A stretch of DNA of 64,000 nucleotides from assembly GCA_016946835.1 (NCBI GenBank), contig JACVTC010000028.1:1447501-1511500 (forward strand). The letters run 5' to 3'. This DNA is from Neocallimastix lanati (nom. inval.) (taxonomy: Eukaryota > Neocallimastigomycota > Neocallimastigomycetes > Neocallimastigales > Neocallimastigaceae). The position numbers and the translations under genes are program-made. Positions 23,537-36,221 of this stretch are shown piece by piece. The notes beneath the pieces are model-generated. The model did no database searches. It had not been told where the DNA came from and saw only the letters and a program-made list of their open reading frames with translations. Position 1 is the first letter of the stretch, and every line of letters begins with the position of its first letter.

Positions 23537-25978
23537 AATATTCTATATAATATAATTTCAAATTTAACTCATTGCTTTTAAATCATTATAAATAATTATT
23601 GAAATTAAATTAAAGTAAAGTAGTAAAAATGATATTTACTTCAGTTAAAATTATAAATATCTCAAAGTAATATTGTATTGGGTGAATTTCATTATAATTT
23701 TAATGTAAATATTTCATTATTTTTTTTAATATCAATATATTAATTACAAATATATATTAGTACTTAAATGTGAACTTTTTTATACTTACATTTATTACAT
23801 TTACTATAATATTAATCCATAAATTATTATAATTTTAATTATAAATATAAAATTTTAAGGAAAAATATTTTTGAAGATTTTTAATTATTACTTAAAGTAA
23901 TTATTAAATATGTTTATTTGATGATTGTAAAATTATTGATATTATTATTTATATATTTATTCTTATTTTATTTCAATTTTTATTCATATTTTTATATTTT
24001 TATTATATTTATCATTTTTCTTAATTATAAATTTTATTATTATTTAGAATTATTATTCAATTTTTTTTTAAAATTCAAAATAATGTGTTAAATAAATACA
24101 TGTTTTTTCTCAATTGAATAAAATGTGAAGTAACCATAATTTTTAAAATCTCAATTTAATTTTAATAAATTAATATATTAATTAGTATCTCAATTAATTA
24201 AAATATTTAATTATATTTTTATATATAAGTATTAAATTTAATTTTTAATTATTGCTGTAAAAAAAATTCTGTATTTTTAAATATTATTTATTATTTATGA
24301 ATAATCTAATTCATTATTTATATAATTTATTTATTTTGTACTACATACATATTTTATAATTAATAGGATAAATAATACAAATATAAAAATAATAAAAATA
24401 TGTTATTTTTTTTAATAAGTGTTAATTATCCTTTTTTTTAAAAAAAATTATTGGTGGAAGTAATACATACTTTATTTATCATAATATTTAACACCTTTGG
24501 TAATGTATTAAATAAAGTATCACTTATATTTATGTAAATATTCAAAAAAATATATATATAAATAATGTGATAATAATATGTTAATTAGTATTTAATAATT
24601 TGTGATAATATATTTTTTTTATTAGTAATTATTTGGGTTTAACCCTTTTACATATCATTGGTTAAAATTATTTCATCTTGTAATATTTTTTGTAATATTT
24701 GTACTCCTATATTCGCATTATTTTTGTTTTATTAAATTGAGGTATGACAAGAAAAAAAAAGTTTTGCTTATATTATAGAATATTAAAAAATTGTTTATTT
24801 TTTGAATGTTTTTTTTATTAATATTTATTTAGGAGCTTGATGTTAATTTTTATTAATGTAATGTAATTGAAATACATTATTTATTATTGTAAGTGTTTTT
24901 AATTATTATCTTAAAACTAAAAAAGAAGGGAAATTTTTAAAGCCTTTTTTTTTTTTTTTTTAATATAATTTTAAATATATAAAATAAAACAAAAATAAAA
25001 TAAAAATAAATATAAAAAAAATAAAACTAATATATATATCTAATACAATATTATAATTAAATAATTGTTATTAAAATTTAATATATGAAAAAAAAAATCT
25101 ATGGTTTTTGAGTAGATAATACTTTTACTTTTTAATATAATGACACTTCTTTTTTTTAAAAAAATCAATCCTATTATAATAATTTTTAAGTTATTTTATA
25201 TTTTAATGATCAAAAAAAATGATATTTTATTATAAAAATTTTAAATAAAAAAAAAAAAAAAAGAAAAATGTGAAAAAAAGTTGTTAAAAGTTGTTAAATG
25301 ATATGGTATTTATACTTTTTCTTTTTTTATTAAATATATATATTTATATATATTTATATATATTTATTATTAATTTTATTAGAATGGCATTTATTTGATT
25401 AAGTTTTAATTGTAGCACTTTATAATTTTCTTTTTAGAATATAGAAAAATCCTGCACTCATATGAGTTATAAAAAAAAATAAATTATTAATTAAAAGAAG
25501 TAAAGGAAAAATCTTTTAATAAATTAATAAAATTTAAAGTAAAATTATTATTTTTTTTTTTTTCGTTAATAAAATTAGTTTTTACCATATAAAAATTTTT
25601 AATTAATATTTGTATATATTTAAATATATTTAAATAATTATAATATCAATAATATAAAAGAAATAAAAAATTTTTTTTAAAGTTTTAATAATAAATTCAT
25701 TTTTCTTTTATATTAAATAAATGTATAAGAAAGTACTACTTTTTTAATATTTAACAATATATTCATATATTCCATTAAATATTATAAAGTTATGGAAAAT
25801 CTATAATATTTATATATATATATATATTTTATAATAAATTAATAGTTATATTTTAAAATATTTTAATTAATCATTATATCAGATTTTTCATAATAAAAAC
25901 TTCTTTTATATCTATAATATTTTTATTTTTATTCCGGCTCATAAACATATGACATTTATTTAAATTTTCATATTATAA
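22831..25978. other. Long AT desert
   Basis: About 3.1 kb with no supportable gene. It contains TTTA repeats (about 23165-23200) and A/T runs near 23501-23528, 24945-24962 and 25236-25262. One small island with more C and G, at about 24630-24760 (starting near GGGTTTAACCCTTT), has no recognisable coding content. Nothing else stands out. Confidence 0.6.
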
Positions 25979-26397
25979 TTAGAGACCAATTCACATAAGG
26001 TTTCTGGATCGACTTCTTGACTACTTCCTGAATTTATATGGGACTTTTTTTTATCCTTCCATGATATTTTTCCCTAAATGAATTTACATGTTTGTTTTCT
26101 ATAGTAAGTTTTCCTGATATTAGACTATATAATTACTAGTAAAGAGAGCACTAGTTCTGTATGAGTATTGGTGTAGTTGTTCCTCCTTCGATAATAGTTC
26201 AAGAGATCACTTAAAAGAAGCCCATTATATAAAAGCGGCGTATAGGAAATGTCATTCATATTAGCCATACTTAGAGAGGTCTGTATTATCGCCGATACTG
26301 TATGATAAAGAATGTATTGAGAGTCTAAAGGCCTATTGTCTTCTCCTTTCGTTAATCCCTGTCTAAAAAAAAAAAAAAAAAAAAAAAAAATAAAGAG
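25979..26397 (+). mobile_element. SINE-like repeat, copy B, with poly(A) and imperfect TSD
   Basis: Same family and orientation as 13968-14386 and 57364-57775. The 3' end reads TTAATCCCTGTCT followed by a ~26-base poly(A) (26365-26390). A near-perfect 12-bp direct repeat flanks it: TTTCATATTATA at 25967-25978 and TTTCACATTATA at 26398-26409 (one mismatch), consistent with insertion by target-primed reverse transcription. No long ORF lies on the plus strand. An antisense frame runs through it, but its open reading is not shared over its length by the other copies. This is the best-preserved copy at its 3' end. Confidence 0.75.
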
Positions 26398-26409
26398 TTT
26401 CACATTATA

Positions 26410-26596
26410 TTTATGCCATTATTAGTATAATTCAGACTTTAATTTAAATATCAATAATATCAAATTTGTACATAATATAGTACTATTAATTATACCTTAT
26501 ATATTTAATTTTTTACATAATAGTATTATATATCTAATAATATCAATAATATTCAATTTGTACATAATATATATTTTTTTTATAATTATAAAATAA

Positions 26597-26630
<34 letters not shown>

Positions 26631-27477
26631 TTTTTTTTTTTTGAAATTCATCGTTTTTTTATATGATTTATTTATTTATTTATTTATTTATTATTTAAAT
26701 TTTATTGGTTTTTAATAAGGTTAAACAACTTAAAATTTTTTTTCTTTTTTTGATTAATTATTATTTTACTTTCTTTTTGTTTTATCTTCTTTTTATTTAT
26801 TTGAATTAAACATTTACTATAAATACTAAACTCAATTGATAAATATTTATGAAAAGAATAAATTTTAAAAAAGAACTAATATTGGTATTTCATTCAATAT
26901 TCATTATAATAATTTTAATTAAGAGTATAATAAGAACTTTATAATATAAGTATAATAAAAGTAGACAAGAAGAAAAAAAAATATAAAAATTATTTTAATT
27001 ATTTATTAATGAAAGGTAATTTATAATATTTTTATTTTTCTTTTATAATTTTAATTTTATATTCCATAGACTTAATGAAAAAAAGTTACATGTGAATCAT
27101 ACTTTAAAATCAGAAAAGTTAAAATATCTTAATATTTAAATTTTTGTTTTGTATTATAATCATTTTTATATTATTTATTCTTTATTTATGATATATTAAA
27201 TTATACATTAGCTTATTAAACCATGATATATTGAATATTGCTATTTAATTTTATAAATTCATAGTTAAATATTAAATATATTAATAAATTATATATGTTA
27301 ATAATTTATGAATACATTTATTTCTATACATATATATATGAATATAATATTATTTTTATCAAATTAGAAATAATGAAAAATCTTTTTTACCTTTTTTTTT
27401 TTTTTTAAATTAGAATAATGAATTTTTTTTTTTGCTTTATTAAATTATTATTTAAATAATTAAAGTTTATATAAAAC

Positions 27478-27511
<34 letters not shown>

Positions 27512-27667
27512 TTAACTATGCTTTATTATATTTAAATTAGAGTCATTTATTTTAGATGAAATATTATTAAATACTCACTTTTTTCATTATTTATATATAT
27601 AAGCATTATTTTTTTTATAGAATAAATTTTGCAATGGTTAATATTTATTTGATAATAATATGGACTG

Positions 27668-27700
<33 letters not shown>

Positions 27701-29999
27701 TATAATAAATATTAATTGGTGATATTTAACATTTTATTTTAGTTTTTTTATTTTTTGTTATATAAAAATTATTTAATAAATTTAACATGAAATATAGATA
27801 TAGTAATGCTTAAATTACGATTATTATATATTAATAGATTAAAACATTTTATCTATTTTGTAAAAAGTTTAATTAATAATAAAATTGAATAAAATAAATA
27901 TTTTGTTATATTTATTCCATCTTATAGCATCATCATATATAGAGTATAGTGTATTAATTATAACATATATATAGATTAAAATAGAATTAAAATATAATTA
28001 ATTAAAATTGATTTTTAACAAAAAAAATATACTTTTTTATTTTAGTCATTTTTTTTTTTACAAAAAAAAAAAAAACAATAAAATATTATATTATTAAATA
28101 TACTATAATATATGATGTTGAATCTTCAATATAATTTATTAAATAGTTTAAATTAGTTCATAAATTTTTAATATATAATCAATTATAATTGATTAAAATA
28201 ATACATATTTATTTTATATAGGTCCTATCATAGATTATATTTATTAACCTATTTATTTAAATATACAACAATAAGGAATATATTAAATATATTAACTGTC
28301 ATATTATTGAATAATTTTAATTAATTAAAACATATATTATTCCTCGAAAAAAAAAATTACTTTTTATTTATTTTAATATACATATATATTTATAATATAT
28401 TAAATATATTGGATAATAATCTAAGAATAGAAACCATATTAAATATATATTAAATAATACAATTATATATATTAAAATATTTATATATTCATATAGTATA
28501 TTATAATATAAAATAATATTGATATAATATATTAAATATATTGTAAAAAAAAGTGGAAATATAAAAAATTAAAAAAAAAAATTTGTTTATTTATATATAT
28601 AAAGAATTTTTTTTTTTAATTATAAATTATAAATATATAATAAAATGATTATTATTTATTATGTTTTAAATGTTCATTAATATTTTATTTTAATTTGTTT
28701 AAAAAATGGTTATTAGAATTATTTATGTACTTATTTAACTTAATTTACAAAGAATAATTTTATAATAAATACTATTTACCATCTATATAAAAGTTTATAA
28801 ATTTATTTTATTTATTTGACATAGATATATATATCCTCATTTCAAAGAATAATTTTATAATAAATACTATCTATTTACCATCTATATAAAAGTTTTAAAT
28901 TTATTTAATTAATTAGAATTAATTATAAGTTATTATATACAAAAAACACTAGTGTTTTTTTAAAATAAGGGTTTACTATAAAGTTATATATATTATCAAT
29001 AAACTAAAAATATATTGTAATCATTTAATATGTTAAAAGATTAGTAATTAAAGTTTTAAATTATAGTGAAAATGAAAATTCTAATAATTCAGGTTAATTT
29101 TTGCCTAAAATAATCATTCAATAGCATTTAATTTAGGCAGTATTTATATTTATATTTTTTAAACTAGGTATTAACGATTTACATAATTATTTATTGGATG
29201 AATAATCAATGAAGAAATTTAATATAAATAATAAAATAAATGAATGATTAGATAAATTATATATTTAAATTATTTTCTTGATAGTGTTTTTTTAAAAAAA
29301 ATTTTTTTCTATAAAACTATCAAAAATAATTTTAATATTAAAATAATAATCTAAATAAATTTAGAAATAAAAAATAATTTTGTAAAACAAAAATTATTTT
29401 AATCAAATTCTTCCAAAAAAAAAAAAAAAAAAAAAAATAATAATAATAATAATAAAAAAGAATAGGATAAGTAATAAAACTTGGAGAAATAGAAAATTTA
29501 CCTAAAAGTTAAAAATTTAACATATTTTTCATTTCTCTAATAACCTATTTTTTAATAATAAAATTCATTTCAATTATTTAATTTTTAATATATATTTATC
29601 AATATAAATATTCTAATTTAAGGATAATAATCGTAAATATCATTATTATATATAAGTTAATAAATATGACATATAATATTATATATGAAAAAGGAAAAGA
29701 TTTAATAAATATAATAAGGAAGAGATGATAAATAATAATATATAATACAATGATTAGAAAAAAATAAAAAAATAAATAATATATTTTCTTTAATTTAAAT
29801 AATTATTTTTAAAATAATTAAAAAAAATCAACAAAAAAAAAATAATCACATTTATTAATAATATATTACTTTTAATTATTTATTTAATATTATTTATTTT
29901 TTTTTTTTAATTTTTATTATTTTAAATCAAATCGGAAAATAGAATAAAAAAATTTTATAAATAATAATTAATAATTAAAAACAAAATAATAAATATATA
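26410..29999. other. Long AT desert upstream of the kinase gene
   Basis: About 3.6 kb with no supportable gene. Long T or A runs sit at about 27478-27503, 27668-27698 and 29414-29437. A block of about 50 bases (AAAGAATAATTTTATAATAAATACTA and TTTACCATCTATATAAAAG) is present twice, near 28748-28795 and 28844-28893. The right end must hold the kinase promoter. Confidence 0.6.
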
Positions 30000-31410
30000 A
30001 TGGCTGCTGTTAATCCACCTTCTGTTGTTATTTCAAAGGCAACTGACAATGCTCCACCACTTTTACCATGTCCATATCGTACTGGTAAATTCCTTGGTCA
30101 AGGTTCCTACGCTAAAGTTAAGGAAGCCATTGAAGTGAGTTTAATTTTAAAATAGTAAAAAATAATTTATATATTTATTGAAATATATTTATGTAATTGT
30201 GTTTATATAAATATATAAATAAATTAATTAAAGATTGAAACTGGTAAGAAGTTTGCTGCTAAAGTTATTAACAAGGAATTTATGGCTGGAAAAGAAATGT
30301 TTTTCATTAATGAACTTAATATTTTAAAGAAAGTCTCTATGGCACATCCAAATTTAGTTACTCTTCACAGTTACTTCGAAACCCCATTAAATTGTAATAT
30401 ATATAAATTAATATCGTTATCGTTATAAATAAAATATAAATATAAATAAAATAAAGATTGGATGGTTATTCTATTTTCAATAAAAATCATAGTAATTATT
30501 AAAAATATTTTAAATTTAAATTAGGGTATTTAATTATGGATTTATGTGAAGGAGGTGAACTTTTTGATAGATTATACCAAAAAGGTACTTTCTATGAAAA
30601 AGATGCTATCCATGTTATTAAGCAAGTTTTAGAAGGTATTGCTTATTTACATGATAATAACATTGTTCACCGTGATATTAAGGTAAATTATTAAATATAC
30701 TTTATTGAAAAGTATTATATATACAAACTAACATATATATATTTTAAATATTATAAAACTTAATAAATAAAAATTAAAATAAATAAATGATTATAAAATA
30801 GGCTGAAAACATTATGTTCAGAACTAAAGCTGAAGATAGTGAAATCGTTATTGCTGATTTTGGTTTATCAAGATTTATCAATGAAGATAGTGACAGAATG
30901 CTTCAAACTGTTTGTGGTACACAAGGTTATATGGCACCAGAAATTATTTTACACAAAGGTCATGGTAAACCAGTAGATATGTGGGCCATTGGTGTTCTTA
31001 CATTCATTATTCTTTCTGGTTACTGTCCATTCTCTGGTGAAACTGTTGCAGAAGAAAACAATAATATTGTACACTGTAATTATGAGTTTGAACCAGCAGA
31101 ATTCTGGGAAGGTATTTCTGATAATGCTAAAGATTTTATTAGAAAATTACTTGTTTTAGACCCAGAAAAGCGTATGACTGCCCACGAGGCTTTAAAACAT
31201 GAATGGATTGTATCTAAACCAGCTGAGGCTGTTGATTTACTTCCAACTGTTCGTGACAACTATAAGAAGAAATTCCGTAAAGCTGTTATTGCTATCAATG
31301 TTGTTAACCGTCTTCGTACCCCACAAAATGCTGGTAGACCAATTACTCGTTCTCCTTCTCCATCCCCATTTAATAAAAATAACAATAAATTAAATGATAA
31401 AGAAGAGTAA
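30000..31410 (+). CDS. Calcium/calmodulin-dependent-type serine/threonine protein kinase
   Basis: Four exons: 30000-30134, 30234-30393, 30525-30682, 30802-31410; 353 residues. The kinase domain spans about 28-285: glycine loop GQGSYAKV, catalytic Lys55 in FAAKVI, catalytic loop HRDIKAEN (Asp149), DFG at 170-172 (ADFGLSRF), activation-loop end CGTQGYMAPEI with a Thr in the position used by CaMK kinases, and DMWAIGVLTFIILSGYCPF. After the domain, a basic amphipathic stretch (YKKKFRKAVIAINVVNRLR) resembles the autoinhibitory/calmodulin-binding segment of CaMKI and fungal Cmk1/Cmk2. The tail is Ser/Pro/Asn-rich. HRDIKAEN in place of the commoner HRDLKPEN is a mild departure. All catalytic residues are present. 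Family assignment is firm; the exact orthologue is not. Confidence 0.93.
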
Positions 31411-31666
31411 CACTGACCTTTTAAGTTTTTTAATATCATTCAAGTTATAGAAATAAATTTTATCACTATCAATTAAAAAAAAAAAAATATTTATTATTTA
31501 TTTATTATTATTTTTTTTTTTTTTACAAATATATATATTTTTATTTTTTTTAAAAAAAAAGTGGAACTAATTGTCACAAAAATAATTTTAAAAAATTAAT
31601 GTAAAATCATATATTTTATATATATAAATTTAAAATATTAATTTTATAATTTTTTTTTATATAATA

Positions 31667-31700
<34 letters not shown>

Positions 31701-31765
31701 TAAAAATGTATTTATTTTAAAATTATTTTGATTGAAATAATGGTAATTGATTTGAAAAATCTAAC

Positions 31766-31800
<35 letters not shown>

Positions 31801-32097
31801 ATAAAAAATTTACTAAATCAAAAAAGGAACAAACCTTTAATTTTTTTAATTAAATATATATAGAAATATACTTAATATATATATATTATATAAAATAAGA
31901 ATAATTCAATATAATATATATAATATAATTAAAAATAATAAAAAAAAAAAATAATAAAAAATAAAAAAAACTTCTTTTTTGAAATAAATTTTTTTTTAGA
32001 TATATAACAAATTATATATATAATATATATTATATATAATGTTTTTTTTTCTCATTTCTAGGGAGAATTTAGAGGACACTACACTATATACTTTAAA
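31411..32097. other. Spacer downstream of the kinase gene
   Basis: A/T only in character, with long A runs (about 31675-31700 and 31766-31799). Near 32055-32095 the sequence becomes more complex (TAGGGAGAATTTAGAGGACACTAC in two overlapping parts) just before the LINE tail; its origin is unknown. Confidence 0.5.
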
Positions 32098-32175
32098 GAT
32101 CTTTTTTTTTCTTTTTATTACATGTATTTTATCATATATTTATATATAAATAACAAGTTTTCTGCCGTTAAAATA
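32098..32175 (+). mobile_element. LINE 3' tail fragment
   Basis: This ~78-base stretch matches the 3' end of the LINE copy at 34395-34475: a T-rich block, then TTACATGTATTTTATCA, a TA-rich spacer, ATAACAAGTTT, and CTGCC-TTAAAA. It is a severely 5'-truncated relative of the same LINE family, lying just upstream of LINE copy 1 and in the same orientation. Confidence 0.55.
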
Positions 32176-32349
32176 TATATATATATAAATTTTTTTTTAA
32201 CTTTTATTTTTATTTTACCTAAATGTATTTTTTATTTTACAGGAAAATTTTATCCAATTTTATTAGATAAAAACCAAAAAAAAATTAGCTTTTAAAAATC
32301 AATTTAAAGTGAAACAACTTGTTTATCCGTTGTAAAACACTCATTACCA

Positions 32350-34491
32350 TAAAAAAAAATTTTTTTATGAGAATATTTCAATTCGAGAAATTTGTCAAAG
32401 GCGAAAAAATGATAATAAAGAAACTTACCTTGCTTTTCTAGATTTAAAAAAGGCATATGATTCTGTTCCAATAGGTAATATTTTATATAAATTAGATGCT
32501 TTAGGTATTAGAGGTAAATGTTATCAATTTATTAAAAACCTATATTTGACTTCCAAAGCCAGTGTTAAAATTGATGATCAATATTCGGAATCTTTTAATA
32601 TTATGAAAGGAGTTAGACAAGGTTGTCCACTATCACCAATTCTTTTCAATCTTTTTATTAATGACATTTTTAATGATTTTTCAGAACTTGGAATTCCTTT
32701 AGGCTAATCTAGATGTTGTGGTGGACTCTTTGCAGATGATATTGTTCTATGCGCACCATCAAGAACTAAGTTAAAAAAAATGCTTAAGAAGGTAAATGAA
32801 TGGGCTAAATTTAATATGATGAATTTTGGAATTAACAAGTGTGAAGTGTGCAACGATGGTGATTCGACCAGACACACCTCTTTTTCAAAATAAAAGAGAT
32901 CCTACTTTTTATCTTGCTGGTCAACCAATCCCAATAACTAAATGTTATACCTATTTAGGCATACCATTTGATAAAAGCTTATCGTTGAACCTTATTATTA
33001 AATTACTTAACTCTAAAGTTACAAAAGCTCTCTTTTCTGTTAGTAAATTTCTTTCAAATTCCAAAATTCCTATTCCATTTAAGAAGATTATAATTAACTC
33101 TTATGTACTTAGTAAAGTCTCTTACTTTGCACCTTTACTTGGTTCAAATAAAGCTAGAACAAATAATACTCAGAAATTAATTAATAAAGGATTAAGATGG
33201 ATTGCAGGTATACAAAAAGCCAAATCATTTATTAATGTATATTCTATTTCAAAAGATTTAAATATTCCTCCATTGTCAGCTAAGTGTGCTTTGTCTCAAG
33301 TCAGATGTTTTGATAAGTGGAAAGATTCAAATTGTATTATTTCCTATTTAGTTAATAATATTCCAAAATCTAGAAAATATACATGAACAAAAGAAAGTAG
33401 AACTCTTAAACGTAAACTAGAGAAAAGAGGTAATAACGATAATAAAATCATGGATTTTTATTGGAAAAGAGATATGAAAATCAATTTTATTAAAGCTGAG
33501 TTTTATGACAAATACAAATTCGAAGAAACATCAAAATTTATAGAACTTTGTTATGAATATCCTGATCTTTCATATGGTTTCTATTGGCTATTGAGAGCAC
33601 GAAGCGGATATAGATTAGATGCTAGAATTGCTAAAGCTGCAAAAATAATAGATCAAATGTGTCCTAATTTTTGTCATTGTTGTAAAAGTAATAAACAATG
33701 GATAAGTCATTGGTTAATTGATTGTCCTTTTTTCAATCATATTCGTAGTAAAGTTAATGAAAAATTTTATTTTTATATAATGCTTTTTACCGTGGCAACC
33801 TAACAAATGATATAGTTAATAGTAATAATGATAATAGTAATAGTAATAATAGTAATAGTAATAATAGTTATAGTAATATTAGTAATAGTATTTTTAGTAA
33901 TGTTAGTAATAGTATTGAAAATAATGTGTATATTGATTCTAGTGTGTGTGAAAAAGTGTTTAATTTCCTTCTTGGAGGTCGAAGTATTAATAACAGTACA
34001 AGGGAATGGAAGGGTCTATTTAAGTGCCAGATGAAATCAGGTGCTTATTCTGATACTCCGTTCTTGGTGGTTACTGCGGCACTTCTCCAATCGATTATAC
34101 CTATTGCTATTGGCCAGCAATAGTCTTTGTTCAATAGGTTCAAATCGAATCGTACTACTACTACCAAGAGCGTCAATGCTGAAGAAACAGTAAGACAGGC
34201 CAGCAGGGCTAGCGCAACCAATGAAGATCATAATTTTGTATTTTAAAATTATGATTAACATTGCGAAGTCAAAATTAATTAACTTCAGTATAATAATGCC
34301 CTTGTGAAGTCTTACAGATATTAATTAAATGAAACTAGAATATTTTATACCATTATTTTATTTTATTTTGTGTTTTATTTTTTGTTAATTTTTTTTATCT
34401 TTTTTTTATTATTTTATTACATGTATTTTATCAAATATTTAATTAATAAAGATGAAACAAGTTTACTGCCCTTAAAAAAAAAAAAAAAAAA
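32350..34491 (+). mobile_element. Non-LTR retrotransposon (LINE), copy 1, 5' truncated, broken
   Basis: Starts inside the reverse transcriptase: ENISIREICQRR, then TYLAFLDLKKAYDSV, GVRQGCPLSPILFNLF, and the catalytic FADDIVLCAPS at about 32732-32765. Downstream are YLGIPFD (thumb), a zinc knuckle C-x2-C..H..C (FCHCCKSNKQWISHWLIDC, about 33668-33730), a low-complexity N/S linker (about 33815-33920), FNFLLGGR followed by an EW-x2-LF stretch, and a C-terminus with NAEETVRQASRAS ending at about 34245. The 3' UTR runs to a poly(A) at 34473-34491. Breaks include a stop after ELGIPLG (about 32704), a 7-bp tandem duplication (AAGTGTG twice, about 32837-32850) that shifts frame, and further stops near 33386 and 33803. 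A possible 11-bp TSD, GTATTTTTTAT (32225-32235 and 34492-34502), is weak because it is low complexity. Confidence 0.88.
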
Positions 34492-34521
34492 GTATTTTTT
34501 ATAATAAAATTAATAAATTTA

Positions 34522-34557
34522 TGGAAGTATTCTCTATCCTGTTTAAAAAAAAAAAAT
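34522..34557 (+). mobile_element. Diverged short 3' tail insertion
   Basis: Reads GGAAGTATTCTCTATCCTG then TTTAAAA(n). It matches, with a few differences, the tail seen at 9479-9510 (minus strand) and 21743-21760. No clear target-site duplication is visible, so this copy is older than the other two. Confidence 0.55.
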
Positions 34558-34566
34558 TTCTTATTT

Positions 34567-34692
34567 GATTTTTCATGTGAAGTAAACAGAATATAACATA
34601 AAAATTTTGATTTTTCATGTGAAGTAAACAGAATATAACATAAAAATTTTGATTTTTCAAGTGAAGTAAACAGAATACAACATTAAAAATAT
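34567..34692. repeat. 42-bp unit, three tandem copies
   Basis: Units begin at 34567, 34609 and 34651 with GATTTTTCA(T/A)GTGAAGTAAACAG and continue to AACAT(A/T)AAAA. The first two are identical and the third carries a few changes. It is a simple minisatellite directly after the short tail insertion. Confidence 0.9.
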
Positions 34693-35399
34693 TTGCCTAA
34701 TATGTTGATATTATTAATTAGAGTAATCTATTTTATTAATGTTGATTAAAGAAAATATAATACTGGATATGTATTATTTAAATATAAAAATGAATGAATG
34801 AATGATTAAATAAATAAATAAACAATAAAATCAATAAAAAATCTAATAAATAATACTAACAGTAATACTATATAATAGGACATATAATAATCAATGGTTA
34901 TAATTTATTAAGCAACCTCTAGCACGAATAGAAAAAATTTTGGAATATAGGAAGACTGTAGAAAATGAACCTGATGTTTTACATTGTTTTAAACTGGATA
35001 CATAGTAATATTGGAATTGTATAATAAATAATATCATGTAGTTTCTATATATTATCATTGTAATAAATTTTTTGTATTTTTTACTTTAACTTTATTTTAT
35101 ATATGTATTTTTCTTTATAGTATTATTTAAACTCATGTGCCTATTGTAAAATGAAAAGATAGGAGATTGATTGATTTAAAGGATGTGAATCTTTTTAAAA
35201 TTTACTTGTTCATTTTAGTTAATATATAATTATATTAAAGGGAATTATTACATAAAATAGAGCCTTATTAATCTGGTAATTATTTTATAATTCTTCTAGA
35301 CTTATTTTTTAACATTTTATATTAATCCTTATATTTTATAGTAATTAGTGTTTTAATTTATATTGCTTTCATTTTTATCAATATGTAATTTGTTGTTCA
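34693..35399. other. Unassigned sequence 5' of LINE copy 2
   Basis: Composition is less extreme than typical spacer between about 34905 and 35030 (ACCTCTAGCACGAATAG, AGACTGTAGAAAATG) and again near 35130-35200. This may be the decayed 5' part of LINE copy 2, such as its first ORF or leader, but I could not match it to anything. Confidence 0.35.
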
Positions 35400-36188
35400 T
35401 TATGAAAAAAATATTTCACTGAGGTTCTCGCTGTTATGGAATATCTATTAATAACATAAGGTTGATTTTTTATTCGTGATATACACTCATAGAACAATAC
35501 TAAAATGAAGGAATTTATTCATTCTAGATGCTAAAAATTCAAGAGTAATACTTTTTCAGTGAAACAGATTACAAATTTTAATGATAGTTTCTTCAAGATT
35601 AAAGTATACACTTCAAATTTCAACCATTCAATATCAGGAGTTAATATTTTATATTGTAGATGCTTTAAAAGGAATCATTAGGTTTTTTTATTCAGTATTT
35701 AAAACAAAAATTAATATCCAAAAATATAAACTCTGCAAATCCCATTTTAACCAATTTAGTAAATGTTATAAATACAAAAATCATGTTCCCAATCACTCTA
35801 AGTGTTCTGTAGATAATACCTATATTTCCAATAAGAAACATTCATTACAAGTCCGTTATGCATTCTGTGAAGTTTTCACATAGCTTCAAAATTACACTAA
35901 TCATCTATCTATTCTTATTGGAGACTTTAACATGAGCACAGTTGATTTACATGACAGGTTAAAAGATAGTAACCTTGGTAACTGGCTTATTTTTCCAATT
36001 AATGGTTCATCTATTTCATGGACTAGAGGTGGTAGATATTCATCAGATACTGATCATGATTTAGTTAATTCAAGTATATTGGATAAAATATTAAGTACTT
36101 ATTTTTGTTGACTATCTTCTATATCTGATCATAAATCGTTTTTATAGTTCATTATAGGAAAACTACCACAGATGAATCTTTTTGTTAC

Positions 36189-36221
<33 letters not shown>

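Noticed and set aside
26125-26403. 92-codon minus-strand frame across SINE-like copy B
   Set aside because: It starts in the reversed poly(A) tail (poly-Phe) and its full length is not kept open in the other two copies.
34567-34692. Possible CRISPR-like repeat array
   Set aside because: Units are directly tandem with no unique spacers, and the genome is eukaryotic; the same applies to 57841-58491.
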